A DNA stretch of 12,950 nucleotides from Aeriscardovia sp040773385. Lineage in GTDB: Bacteria; Actinomycetota; Actinomycetes; Actinomycetales; Bifidobacteriaceae. The notes under the pieces were generated by a model, which searched no databases, had not been told where the DNA came from, and worked only from the letters and a program-made list of their open reading frames with translations. Position numbers and translations under genes: made by a program. Positions 5,188 to 12,700 of this stretch are shown in pieces (position 1 is the stretch's first letter; every line of letters starts with the position of its first letter). Location: NCBI GenBank assembly GCA_040773385.1, contig JAXGWH010000040.1, positions 1-12,950 of the forward strand, read 5' to 3'.

Positions 5188-6765
5188 ATGACAGCGCAGA
5201 AGAACAGGGCAACAGCCGCGGCCGCAGAAACGGCAGGCAGGACAACCGTCGAGGACAACGCAGACGCGACGGGCACGGCTGGCCGCGACACACACATCGC
5301 GCATGACGGGCGCACCCCTTCCGGCCTGCACCACAGCCTGACCAACCGGCACATCCAGCTGCTCGCCCTCGGCGGCACGCTCGGCACCGGCATCTACTAC
5401 GGCTCCACCGACGCCATCAAACTCGCCGGCCCCTCCGTGCTCCTGGCCTACGCGCTCGGGGCGATGGCCCTGTTCGTGGTGGTGCGGGCCCTCTCGGAGA
5501 TGGCCGCGCAGGACCCGATGCCCGGCGCCTTCTCCAGCTACGCCGCCAAATACTGGGGCCCCCGCGCCGGGTTCGTCTCCGGCTGGAACTACTGGATGAA
5601 CTACATCCTCATCTCCATGGTGCAGCTGGCCGTCATCGGCTCGTTCGTGCGCTACCTGCTGCCCGGCGTGACCGACTGGCAGGCGGCGCTCGGGGCGATC
5701 GTGCTCGTGGGCGTCGTCAACCTCATCGGCGTGCGGTTCTTCGGCGAGACCGGGTTCGTGCTCTCCGTGATCAAGGTGGGCGCGGCCGTGGCCATGATCC
5801 TCGGCGGGCTCGTCGCCATCGCCCTCGCCCTGCCCGACGCCTCCGGGGTGCGCGTCTCGTTCGCCCATCTCGTCGACGACGGCGGGTTCTTCCCGATGGG
5901 CCTGTTCTCCCGCGCGGCCGACGGCAGCGCCCGCGGCCTGTTCTCCTCGCTCGTGGTGGTGATGTTCGGCTTCGGCGGCCTGGAGCTCGTGGCCCTCAGC
6001 GCCGGCGAGACGAAGGACCCGAGGAAGACCATCCCGAAGGCCACGAACGCGACGATGGCGGAGGTGACGACGGTCTACCTCGCCTCCATGCTCGTGATCC
6101 TCTCCGTCATCCCGTGGAGGAACGTGGGAAAGCCCGGCCCGGACGGCAACGTGATCAGCCCGTTCGTGCAGATCTTCGACTCCCTCGGCTTCCGGTTCGC
6201 GGCGCTGCTGCTCGACATCGTCTGCCTCATCGCGGTGCTCTCGGTGTACAACTCGGGCATCTACTCCAACTCCCGCACGCTGCACGTGCTCGCACGCCAG
6301 GGTTCCGCCCCGCGCTGGCTGGGAAAGACCGCCAAAAACGGCGTGCCGGTCCGGGCGGTGCTCGTCTCCTGCGCGCTCACCGGGCTCACGGTGCTGCTCG
6401 TGTGGGCCATGCCCGGCCAGGCGTTCACCACGCTCATGTCCATCTCGATGGACGCCGCGTTCGCCAACTGGGTGATGATCCTGATCACCGAGATCCTCTT
6501 CCGCCGGCGCTGGACTAAAGAGCACCCGGGCGAGAAACTCGTCGATCCCCTGCCCGCGCCGAGTCTGCTGCGCGGGTTTGCCTTCGCGTTCTTCGGCTTC
6601 TGCTACGTGCTGATGTGGTTCATGCCCGGCTATCGTCTGGCCGGGATCCTCCTGCCGGTGTGGATCGGGGTGCTGGCGCTGGCCGCGTGGATCCACGAGA
6701 GACGGACAGGCATCGGTCTGGCAAAAACCGAGACCAGAGACGAGGGATCATCGCAAGCTCTCTGA
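5188..6765 (+). CDS. Amino acid permease, AAT family (APC superfamily)
   Basis: A proton-coupled amino-acid uptake protein of the cytoplasmic membrane, 525 residues, with about 12 hydrophobic segments. Before the first helix is a hydrophilic Ala/Thr-rich tail of about 45 residues, then LTNRHIQLLALGGTLGTGIYYGS, the AAT-family first helix with its substrate-binding GGTLGTG loop. The sixth-helix signature follows as FGFGGLELVALSAGETKDPRKTIPKA. It resembles GabP/ProY/AnsP-type carriers, but the substrate cannot be assigned. The start is uncertain: ATG 5188 has only GGAA two bases upstream, and the in-frame ATG at 5170 has no site at all. It diverges from LacI across 580 bp and converges on a second AAT permease, sharing its terminator. 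Confidence 0.92.
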   Translation: MTAQKNRATAAAAETAGRTTVEDNADATGTAGRDTHIAHDGRTPSGLHHSLTNRHIQLLALGGTLGTGIYYGSTDAIKLAGPSVLLAYALGAMALFVVVRALSEMAAQDPMPGAFSSYAAKYWGPRAGFVSGWNYWMNYILISMVQLAVIGSFVRYLLPGVTDWQAALGAIVLVGVVNLIGVRFFGETGFVLSVIKVGAAVAMILGGLVAIALALPDASGVRVSFAHLVDDGGFFPMGLFSRAADGSARGLFSSLVVVMFGFGGLELVALSAGETKDPRKTIPKATNATMAEVTTVYLASMLVILSVIPWRNVGKPGPDGNVISPFVQIFDSLGFRFAALLLDIVCLIAVLSVYNSGIYSNSRTLHVLARQGSAPRWLGKTAKNGVPVRAVLVSCALTGLTVLLVWAMPGQAFTTLMSISMDAAFANWVMILITEILFRRRWTKEHPGEKLVDPLPAPSLLRGFAFAFFGFCYVLMWFMPGYRLAGILLPVWIGVLALAAWIHERRTGIGLAKTETRDEGSSQAL

Positions 6766-6785
6766 CAACAAAGTTCCCGACAACA

Positions 6786-6824
6786 GTGACTGGCGTCACA
6801 AAATGACTGACGTCAGTCACTTTT
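6786..6824 (+). terminator. Terminator between convergent permeases
   Basis: GTGACTGGCGTCA (6786-6798) pairs with TGACGTCAGTCAC (6808-6820), one G-U pair, then TTTTC and later ACTTTT follow. Nested inside is a perfect 16-bp palindrome TGACTGACGTCAGTCA (6804-6819), preceded by AAAA, so the leftward transcript also meets a stem followed by TTTT. The TGA stop of the minus-strand permease (6817-6819) lies inside the right arm. It probably works in both directions. Confidence 0.7.
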
Positions 6825-8391
6825 CACTTTTCAGGGACTGTTCTCCAGCGGACCGGTCCGTCCCCTGCCCCCGTGCGGAACGCGCGAGACCGCGTGTGAA
6901 CTCCTCGTGGATGCGCGCCTCCTTTGCCTGGCGGGCCCTGTCCCGCCTTCCGAGGAGCAGGCTCACGGAGCCAAACACAACGAGCCAGACGAGGCCGAGG
7001 CAGGCCGGCAGCAGCGTGGAGCGGTCGGCGAACATGGCCGCATACACGAACACGAACAGGGCGATGGCAGTCACGTCCCACACCCTGTATCCGCGCAGGA
7101 CGAAGCCGTCCGGCCGGAAATCGGCGCTGTGGCGGTATCTCCAGTGCGTCACCATCGTCAGGATGTAGATGAACAGCAGCACGGCCGACGCGGTGGCCGA
7201 GAACAGGGTGAACAGGTCGGAAAGGCCGGGGATCAGCCCGCCGACCATCGGCACCACGAGGATCACCACCGCCGAGAGAATGATCGCCGCCGAGGGCACC
7301 GACGTGCGCGAGACGCGGCGCATCGGCCGCAACACCTGCGAATCGGAGTCGAGCGCGGCCTGGTAGAGCTGGCGCCCGGCCGAATAGAGCAGCGAGCTGA
7401 GCGACGAGGCGGCCGCGGTGATGACCACGAAGAACACAAGCGCCGACGCCCAGCGGATGCCGGCGAACTCGAACAACATGACGAACGGGGAGGCGTAGGT
7501 GCCGTCCCTGCCCGGGCGGAACGAGGTCCACGGCACGATGGCCATGATGGCCGTGAGCGAGAGCACGTAGAGCAGGATCGAGCGGCGCATGAGCTGGTTG
7601 ATGGCGCCGGGGATCACCTTGCGCGGGTCGGCGGTCTCCGAAATGGTGACACCGATGAGCTCGAGGAGCGTATAGGCGAAGAACACCGTCTGGAAGTCGG
7701 AGAGGAACGCGCCCACGCCGTGCGGGGCAAGCGAGAAGCCGCCGGCAAGCAGGTTGGACAGGCCCGCCTTCCCGGCCGGGCTGCGCACGCCGTCGATGGT
7801 GACGGACGGATAGCGGAACCCGACAATGACCATCACGGCGCCGGTGACGATGATGCCCACGATGAGGAGGATCTTGATGAGCGAGAACCAGAACTCGGTC
7901 TCGCCGAACACCTCCGCGCTGATGAGGTTGATGGCGAGCAGCACGGCGAGCGTGACCATCTGGATGAACCAGGACCAGCGGGAGATGTCGACGCCGAAGA
8001 GGGCGAAGAACTGGACGAAATACTGGCCGACCGCGGTGAGCTGGGTCATGCCGATGAGCAGGAGGACGAGCCAGTAGCTCCATGTGGCGAAGCGCCCCCA
8101 GCCAGGGCCGAGATAGCGGCCGATGAAGCTGATGAACGTGTACTGGTCGGGGTCCATCCACAGCATCTCGCCGATGGCCCGCATGAACAGGAACATGACC
8201 AGGCCGATGAGCAGATACTGGAGGATGACGGAGGGGCCGCCCTGGGCGATGGCCCGCCCGGAGCCGAGGAACAGGCCGGTGCCGATGCAGCCGCCGAGGG
8301 CGATGAACTGGATGTGCCGGCTCGTCAGGCTGCGTTCGAGTCCGTCACCGGATTTCTGCGTGGTGCCGGCCTGCGTCTGCGAGCGTGTCAT
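6817..8391 (-). CDS. Amino acid permease, AAT family (APC superfamily)
   Basis: A second proton-coupled amino-acid carrier, 524 residues, about 12 membrane segments. The first helix reads SRHIQFIALGGCIGTGLFLGSG (24-45) with the GGCIGTG substrate loop. The sixth-helix motif is YTLLELIGVTISETADPRKV. The N-terminal tail is short (about 22 residues), and the C-terminal 40 residues are highly charged. GGGGGA lies five bases before the ATG at 8391. It is related to the other permease by family but not a recent duplicate, since sequence outside the signatures differs widely. It lies 73 bp downstream of the rhamnosidase gene on the same strand with no clear terminator between, so some read-through is possible, although a promoter-like -10 with a dyad lies in that gap. 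The substrate is not assignable. Confidence 0.93.
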   Translation of the reverse strand: MTRSQTQAGTTQKSGDGLERSLTSRHIQFIALGGCIGTGLFLGSGRAIAQGGPSVILQYLLIGLVMFLFMRAIGEMLWMDPDQYTFISFIGRYLGPGWGRFATWSYWLVLLLIGMTQLTAVGQYFVQFFALFGVDISRWSWFIQMVTLAVLLAINLISAEVFGETEFWFSLIKILLIVGIIVTGAVMVIVGFRYPSVTIDGVRSPAGKAGLSNLLAGGFSLAPHGVGAFLSDFQTVFFAYTLLELIGVTISETADPRKVIPGAINQLMRRSILLYVLSLTAIMAIVPWTSFRPGRDGTYASPFVMLFEFAGIRWASALVFFVVITAAASSLSSLLYSAGRQLYQAALDSDSQVLRPMRRVSRTSVPSAAIILSAVVILVVPMVGGLIPGLSDLFTLFSATASAVLLFIYILTMVTHWRYRHSADFRPDGFVLRGYRVWDVTAIALFVFVYAAMFADRSTLLPACLGLVWLVVFGSVSLLLGRRDRARQAKEARIHEEFTRGLARSARGQGTDRSAGEQSLKSEK

Positions 8392-8405
8392 GCCTGTCCC
8401 CCGTT

Positions 8406-8430
8406 CTGTGCGTACGAACAGTCGATTTTA
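8406..8430 (-). promoter_or_regulatory. Promoter-like -10 and dyad before the second permease
   Basis: On the minus strand TAAAAT (8430-8425) is a plausible -10 without a recognisable -35. Immediately after it lies CTGT-N8-ACAG (8421-8406) with central CGTACG, a near-perfect 16-bp dyad with one mismatched pair. The dyad would cover the transcription start about 25 bp before the start codon, the usual place for a repressor site. Confidence 0.4.
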
Positions 8431-8464
8431 CAGACGGGCACGGGCAGGGGCACGGCAGGGACTG

Positions 8465-11400
8465 TCAGCGCGGGATCTCTTCCGCGGCCTCATAGTCGTA
8501 CACATGGCGGCCGGGGCCGAGACGGCGCGGTGTCTCCTCCCCCCCGCATGGCAGCACCAGCTCGGCGGCGGCATCGAACGGCACGACGACCTCCACATGG
8601 ATCCTGTCCCCCTCGCCGATCCTCCAGGAGAGCCGCCACACCCCGCCGGGGGCGCGGTAGCTCGCCTCAAGCGAGCCGAGGCGGCGGCTGATGCGCGGGA
8701 CGAGGCGCCTCTGCCGGAAGCTGGCCTGCGGGGCGTCCTCCGCTGCCTCCCCCGTTGAATCTGGGTGGTCGGCGGTATCCGTTCCAGAACCCGTCCCGGA
8801 ATCGAGCAGCGGCCCCTCGTCGAACCCGGCACCGCGGCGGAAGAACCATTCCACAATCGACCCGAGCCAGTAGTGGTTGAGGCTGTTCATCGTCCCGAGC
8901 GGGTCTTTCGTGTCGTAGCGCAGACGCCCATCGGGCAGGAGGCTGTCCCAGCGCTCCCAGACGGTGGTCGCACCGAGGCCGACCGCGGCCATCCAGCCCG
9001 GATAGCGCCCGTCGAGCAGCACATCAAGAAACATGTCATCCCTGTCCGCACGGGAGAGCGCCTCCACGAGCAGGCCGGTGCCCACGAAGCCGGTGGTCAG
9101 ACGGCCGTCGTTTTCCTTCAGGAGCCGGCGCAGGCCGTCTATATTCCGCGGCATGTCGCCCAGACCGAGGGCGAGCGCGAGGATATACCCGGTCTGTGTG
9201 CCGGCCGTGCACTGCCCGCCTTCATCGAAGAAATCGCGGAGGATCCGGGCACGCACCCTCTGCGCCATGACGGCGTAGGCGCCCTCGTCATTCTGGTTGC
9301 GCAGGAGCCGGGCGGCGCGGGTGAGGAGCGTGGCGGAGAGGTACCAGTAGGCGTCGGCGATGAGGCCGGCCGGGGTCGCGCCGCGCACGCCCGCCGCGCC
9401 GGACCCGCCGTCGAGGGCGAGCCAGTCGCCGAAGTGGAAGTGGGTGCGCCATGCCTTCGGCTCGGCGAGATCGGCAGAATCGGCAGAACCGTGGAGATCG
9501 GCACCATGCGTGTCGGCCGCGTCGTCCTTTGCCGTGGAGCCGGCCGTCGTACCGGCCATCGAACCGGTCGCCGCGTCGGTGCGGGCGATCCAGTCCACCC
9601 AGTCCTTCATGAGCGGATAGGACTGCGCGAGCAGCGTCGTGTCGCCGGTGAAACGGTAGAGGTCCCACGGGATGAGCACGGCCGCGTCGGACCAGGCGGC
9701 CGAGGCGAGGTGGGAGAAGCTGTCGCCGCGGGCAGGGATGATGACCGGCACCATGCCGTGGCGGCGCTCCTGCTCGGCATGCATGTCGAACAGGTATTTG
9801 CGGTAGAACGCCGTGACGTCGGAGAGGTAGAGCGCGGTGGGGGCGAACACCTGCGCGTCGCCGGTCCAGCCAAGGCGCTCGTCGCGCTGGGGGCAGTCGG
9901 TGGGCGTGTCCATGAAGTTCGACCGCCTGCTCCATTCGACGTTCCCGAGGAACCGATTGACCTTGTGATTGCCGGTGGTCACACGGCCGGTCCGCGCCAT
10001 CTGCGAGGAGAGCGCGAGACCGGTGAGATCATGCGGGTCGAGGGTTCCCGTGAGATCCGTACCGTCGGCGGCGGTGGCCTGCACCTGCACGTAGCGGTAG
10101 CCGTAGTAGGTGAACAGCGGCTCGATCGGTTTTTCGACGCCATCGGAGACATAGTCGTAGCGCTGTTGCGCTGTGCGGGCGCTGCGCCGGTCGAGCTCGC
10201 CGTCCTCCATGTGCTCGGCGAAGAGCAGCGTGAGACGTGCGCCCTCGGGCAGACGGTCGGTGAGGCGGAAGATGCCCGCGAAGTTCTGTCCGAGGTCAAA
10301 AATACGCCTGCCGGAGGGGGTGGTGAGGTCCTTGGCGACCGGCACCTCCGCGCACACCGTCACGGGCGTGCTGAGACGGTCGTAGAGCAGCGCGTGGTTG
10401 CGCTGGTTGACGGCGGCGAACACAGGCGCCGTGTCGGGCAGGGTGTCGTCGCGTGACTCGCCGTCGTAGATGGACGAATCGGTGATGTGCGAGCGCGTCA
10501 CGAGCCAGTTGTGGTTGGTGCCGAGCACCTGATGGCGGCCGTCCTTGTACCAGATGTGGATCTCGGCGATGAGATCCCACGGCCTCTCGCGCGGGTCGGG
10601 CGCGGGTTCGCCGAGCACTCGGCCGCGGTACCAGCCGTTGCCGAGCAGGATGGAGACGACCGGCCTGCGGCCCGCCTCCTGTGCCTTTCTCTCCTCCGCC
10701 GCCTGTTCTTCGGGGGATTTATGCGCGGAAGATTCCTTTGCGGTCGACCGCCGGGCGGAAGAGACACCCTGGCCGGATGCGTCCTCGCCGTCCCCCTCGT
10801 CCTCCTCCTCGTCAGAGGAGCCGGTCAGGGGGATATCCGCGATATCCCCCAGCACAGATGTTGCTTGTGCAGAGGAGACAGAATCAGCGAGATCCGCGGA
10901 TCCGGCAGTCTGACCCGCATCACTTGTTGCCCCTGATGCCTTTGCTGTCTGTGCTGCCCCTGATACCTTTGCTGTCTGTGCTGCCTCAGATGCCGCCGCA
11001 CCGCGCAGCGCGTCGGTGACGTCGTAGGTCATGGTCTGCAGCCACGCGTCGGTGGCGAAATCGCCCGGGTCCAGGTGCCCCTGCCCTTGCGCCTCGCCGA
11101 TCGGACGGCCGTCCACGAACAGGCGCATCAGCCCGAGGCCGCACGCATACACACGCGCCCGCTCGATCCGGTCCGCGTCCTCATCGAGCTTGAGACGGCG
11201 GGAAAACACGGGGTGGCGTGAGTCCTGCGGGTCGTCCCGGCCGGTGGTGATCCAGTCGGCGATCCACTCGTCCTCCATCACGCCCGTCTCGAACCACGTG
11301 GGCTGCGAGGAGACGAGACGCCCGGTGTCGGTGCGTACCTGCACGCGCCACCAGTAGCGCAGACGCCAGTCGAGGCCGAGGCCGAGCGTGGTGCCGCGCG

Positions 11401-11617
11401 GGTCGAGCCCGGTCTGCCAGCCGGTGTCGTAGAGCAGGTTGTCGGCATCGTCACCAAGCAGCTCCTCTTTTGTGCGCGCCACGGTGAGGCGCGCCTGCGC
11501 CGCCCGGGTGCCGTCGCCCTCATCCAGCCCGTCATAGCGCCACGACAGCCGCGGGTCGTCCAGGGCGAACCCGAGCGGTGTGGTCAGATGGTTGATCTGC
11601 AGATCGACGATGCGCAT
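8465..11617 (-). CDS. Alpha-L-rhamnosidase, glycoside hydrolase family 78
   Basis: A 1050-residue enzyme releasing terminal alpha-L-rhamnose from glycosides (flavonoids, saponins, polysaccharides) with inversion. Order: N-terminal beta domain (1-115, start MRIVDLQINHLTTPLGFALD), Bac_rhamnosid_N region (about 116-350, GNGWYRGRVLGEPAPDPRER), beta-sandwich (350-540), (alpha/alpha)6 catalytic barrel (540-935), C-terminal beta domain. By family analogy the general acid is Glu580 in DCPQRDERLGWTGD and the base Glu888 in TVWERWDS. There is no signal peptide, so it is cytoplasmic. Three low-complexity inserts interrupt it: 207-318 (Ala/Ser/Thr/Gly, then an acidic run, then charged), 683-720 and 938-965. 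Without them about 870 residues remain, close to a normal GH78. AAAGGA lies before the ATG, and three direct repeats lie upstream. The family call is firm; the substrate is not known. Confidence 0.95.
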   Translation of the reverse strand: MRIVDLQINHLTTPLGFALDDPRLSWRYDGLDEGDGTRAAQARLTVARTKEELLGDDADNLLYDTGWQTGLDPRGTTLGLGLDWRLRYWWRVQVRTDTGRLVSSQPTWFETGVMEDEWIADWITTGRDDPQDSRHPVFSRRLKLDEDADRIERARVYACGLGLMRLFVDGRPIGEAQGQGHLDPGDFATDAWLQTMTYDVTDALRGAAASEAAQTAKVSGAAQTAKASGATSDAGQTAGSADLADSVSSAQATSVLGDIADIPLTGSSDEEEDEGDGEDASGQGVSSARRSTAKESSAHKSPEEQAAEERKAQEAGRRPVVSILLGNGWYRGRVLGEPAPDPRERPWDLIAEIHIWYKDGRHQVLGTNHNWLVTRSHITDSSIYDGESRDDTLPDTAPVFAAVNQRNHALLYDRLSTPVTVCAEVPVAKDLTTPSGRRIFDLGQNFAGIFRLTDRLPEGARLTLLFAEHMEDGELDRRSARTAQQRYDYVSDGVEKPIEPLFTYYGYRYVQVQATAADGTDLTGTLDPHDLTGLALSSQMARTGRVTTGNHKVNRFLGNVEWSRRSNFMDTPTDCPQRDERLGWTGDAQVFAPTALYLSDVTAFYRKYLFDMHAEQERRHGMVPVIIPARGDSFSHLASAAWSDAAVLIPWDLYRFTGDTTLLAQSYPLMKDWVDWIARTDAATGSMAGTTAGSTAKDDAADTHGADLHGSADSADLAEPKAWRTHFHFGDWLALDGGSGAAGVRGATPAGLIADAYWYLSATLLTRAARLLRNQNDEGAYAVMAQRVRARILRDFFDEGGQCTAGTQTGYILALALGLGDMPRNIDGLRRLLKENDGRLTTGFVGTGLLVEALSRADRDDMFLDVLLDGRYPGWMAAVGLGATTVWERWDSLLPDGRLRYDTKDPLGTMNSLNHYWLGSIVEWFFRRGAGFDEGPLLDSGTGSGTDTADHPDSTGEAAEDAPQASFRQRRLVPRISRRLGSLEASYRAPGGVWRLSWRIGEGDRIHVEVVVPFDAAAELVLPCGGEETPRRLGPGRHVYDYEAAEEIPR
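10929..10994 (-). repeat. 27-bp tandem repeat inside the rhamnosidase gene
   Basis: Two 27-bp units (10929-10955 and 10956-10982) differ at one base, and a third partial copy follows to 10994. In frame they encode a 9-residue unit of the form AAQTAK(V/A)SG. They sit within the largest insert and suggest that slippage or recent duplication is still lengthening it. Confidence 0.8.
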
Positions 11618-11662
11618 GACGGTCCTTTCAGCATGGCCTGATCGTGGCCAAAAATGACAAAA

Positions 11663-11729
11663 CCTACATTAGAAAAGCAGATAATCTTACATTAGAAATC
11701 CGGATAATCCGACAGTAGGAAAATATAAT
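11663..11729 (-). promoter_or_regulatory. Three contiguous direct repeats (23, 23 and 21 bp) upstream of the rhamnosidase
   Basis: Head-to-tail units lie at 11663-11685, 11686-11708 and 11709-11729. The plus-strand core TACATTAGAAA (11665-11675, 11688-11698) recurs as GACAGTAGGAAA (11711-11722), and each unit ends in ATAAT. The first two units also hold the dyad ATTA-N10-TAAT. The array ends 45 bp before the rhamnosidase ATG, in the promoter position, and the region is much richer in A/T than its surroundings. No good -35/-10 pair was seen, which would suit activator-dependent transcription. The likely role is a cooperative regulator binding site. Confidence 0.6.
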
Positions 11730-11785
11730 CCTCAAGTCCCATGAATATTTTTTATGACAAGACAATGTATTTCTGCCGATCAGAA

Positions 11786-12036
11786 CTAGTAGTGGTCCCG
11801 CACGGACAAAATGACGATGTCATCGTCCGAACCATATAGACGAGCCGGTTCTCCGCATCGATGCGACGGGACCACGTGCCCTTCCACTGCCACAGCAGCG
11901 GCTCGGGTTTCCCGATGCCGGAGAAGGGGGAACGTCTGACGTCCTTGAGAAGGGTGTTGATCCGTTTGAGAGTGCGCCGGTCCTGTTTCTCCCAGAAGCA
12001 GTAGTCCTCCCAGGCGTCGTGGGTCCACGAGGGCAT
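11786..12036 (-). pseudogene. yoeB: YoeB-type mRNA interferase toxin, frameshifted
   Basis: A Txe/YoeB family ribosome-dependent endoribonuclease remnant. Diagnostic stretches are AWEDYCFWEKQDRRTLKRIN, KDVRRSPFSGIGKPEPL and WSRRIDAENRLVY. Glu45 and Arg64 match the catalytic Glu46 and Arg65 of E. coli YoeB. One base is missing near 11830-11833: the frame leaves the family after RLVYMV and runs to a stop at 11752 with unrelated sequence, whereas the neighbouring frame supplies GSDDDIVILSVRDHY and stops at 11786, the exact family ending with the catalytic His-Tyr. As written, the product therefore lacks the catalytic histidine. The ATG at 12036 has only a weak upstream site. The 160 bp upstream hold no recognisable YefM antitoxin, so this is an orphan. 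A sequencing error could explain the frameshift. Confidence 0.85.
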
Positions 12037-12123
12037 CCGTTGAGCCCGTCGTCAGGGCGACCGTCCGAACCCGCAAGCTGATCAGGAAGCACCAAAGAAG
12101 CAAAGGCACCAACGGCCGACACG

Positions 12124-12162
12124 AAAAAGGCCGTCGCGCCCGAACGACGTCAGGCGCGGCGG
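12124..12162 (-). terminator. Rho-independent terminator of the DUF4234 gene
   Basis: The minus strand forms a 10-bp stem between CCGCCGCGCC and GGCGCGACGG (12162-12153 and 12140-12131, one mispaired base on this strand) around a 12-base loop, followed by CCTTTTTCG. It lies about 40 bp after the DUF4234 stop and separates that gene from the toxin remnant. Confidence 0.75.
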
Positions 12163-12199
12163 TCTTCGCACATTTCGACCGAACAGGAATCAGCCCTGC

Positions 12200-12685
12200 T
12201 CAGCCGCGGACGTTGTAATCGGCGGCGAGGGTGTTCATCGCAACGCACAGGCGATGCATGTACACAAACCAGCCCACGATGATGAGGCTGCCGAGGATAT
12301 TCCACACCCAGTAGGTGGAGGCGGACATTGTCCGCGGCTTACCGCGACGCTCGAGCTCGTCACCGATACGGTTGGAGAACCTGTGCCACCAGACGAGATA
12401 ACCGATGCCGAAGGTAATGATGCCTATGACGAAGAAGAGGAGGCAAAAATTCATCGTCTTCTTGTGATCGTGCGGCGAGGCGAGGCGATTGAGTTCGCTT
12501 GACATCTCGGTGAAGATCACGATGTCGTAGATGCCGAGGGTAATGAGGCCCAGCCAGAAGAGCTTCGCCATACTCCGGTTCGTGGGAAGACGGTTGATGA
12601 TGACCGGTTGCTGCGGGACGGCGGGCATAGTGGGGACCTGCTGCGGGACAGCGGCCATAGTAGGGACCTGCTGCGGTGTTGTCAT
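12200..12685 (-). CDS. DUF4234 domain-containing membrane protein
   Basis: A 161-residue small membrane protein of unknown function. After an N-terminal Pro/Gln/Val-rich tail (1-30) with a 10-residue repeat (VPQQVPTMAA/VPTMPA), three hydrophobic segments lie at about 37-58, 80-100 and 124-145. The first, SMAKLFWLGLITLGIYDIVIFTEMSSELN, is the DUF4234 signature: a helix with a GIY motif followed by an amphipathic linker. The start ATG at 12685 is supported by GAAAGG nine bases upstream, which shortens the longest ORF by 24 codons. It has its own terminator downstream and no operon partner in the window. Membership in the DUF is fairly clear; the function is not known. Confidence 0.85.
   Translation of the reverse strand: MTTPQQVPTMAAVPQQVPTMPAVPQQPVIINRLPTNRSMAKLFWLGLITLGIYDIVIFTEMSSELNRLASPHDHKKTMNFCLLFFVIGIITFGIGYLVWWHRFSNRIGDELERRGKPRTMSASTYWVWNILGSLIIVGWFVYMHRLCVAMNTLAADYNVRG
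12608..12676 (-). repeat. 30-bp tandem repeat in the DUF4234 gene
   Basis: Units 12608-12637 and 12638-12667 are near-identical, with a 9-bp third start at 12668-12676. In frame they encode 10 residues each (PQQVPTM plus three), lengthening the cytoplasmic or external tail before the first membrane helix. Confidence 0.75.
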
Positions 12686-12694
12686 TGTGTGTGA

Positions 12695-12700
12695 CCTTTC
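12695..12700 (-). promoter_or_regulatory. Ribosome binding site of the DUF4234 gene
   Basis: GAAAGG on the minus strand lies nine bases before ATG 12685. It favours this start over the longer ORF from 12757, whose extra 24 codons look unlike the family. Confidence 0.55.

Noticed and set aside
5104..6696. Long minus-strand ORF of 530 codons opposite the first permease
   Set aside because: It is a high-GC shadow: rich in His, Glu, Arg and Gly with no family resemblance, while the plus strand encodes a complete permease.
8406..8421. LexA (SOS) box before the second permease
   Set aside because: CTGT-N8-ACAG resembles the E. coli box, but actinobacterial LexA uses CGAAC-N4-GTTCG, which is absent, and a permease is not an expected SOS gene.
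6907..8691. Long plus-strand ORF of 594 codons opposite the second permease
   Set aside because: It has the same His/Glu/Arg-rich shadow composition; the minus strand encodes a full AAT permease with a ribosome binding site.
8765..10456. Plus-strand ORF of 563 codons opposite the rhamnosidase
   Set aside because: It is antisense to conserved GH78 catalytic sequence and shows no domain or ribosome binding site.
11663..11729. CRISPR-like array
   Set aside because: There are only three units, contiguous with no spacers between them, and no cas genes. They look like regulatory direct repeats.
12037..12199. YefM-type antitoxin upstream of yoeB
   Set aside because: All three minus-strand frames were read and none shows a YefM-like sequence; a terminator for the preceding gene occupies much of the space.
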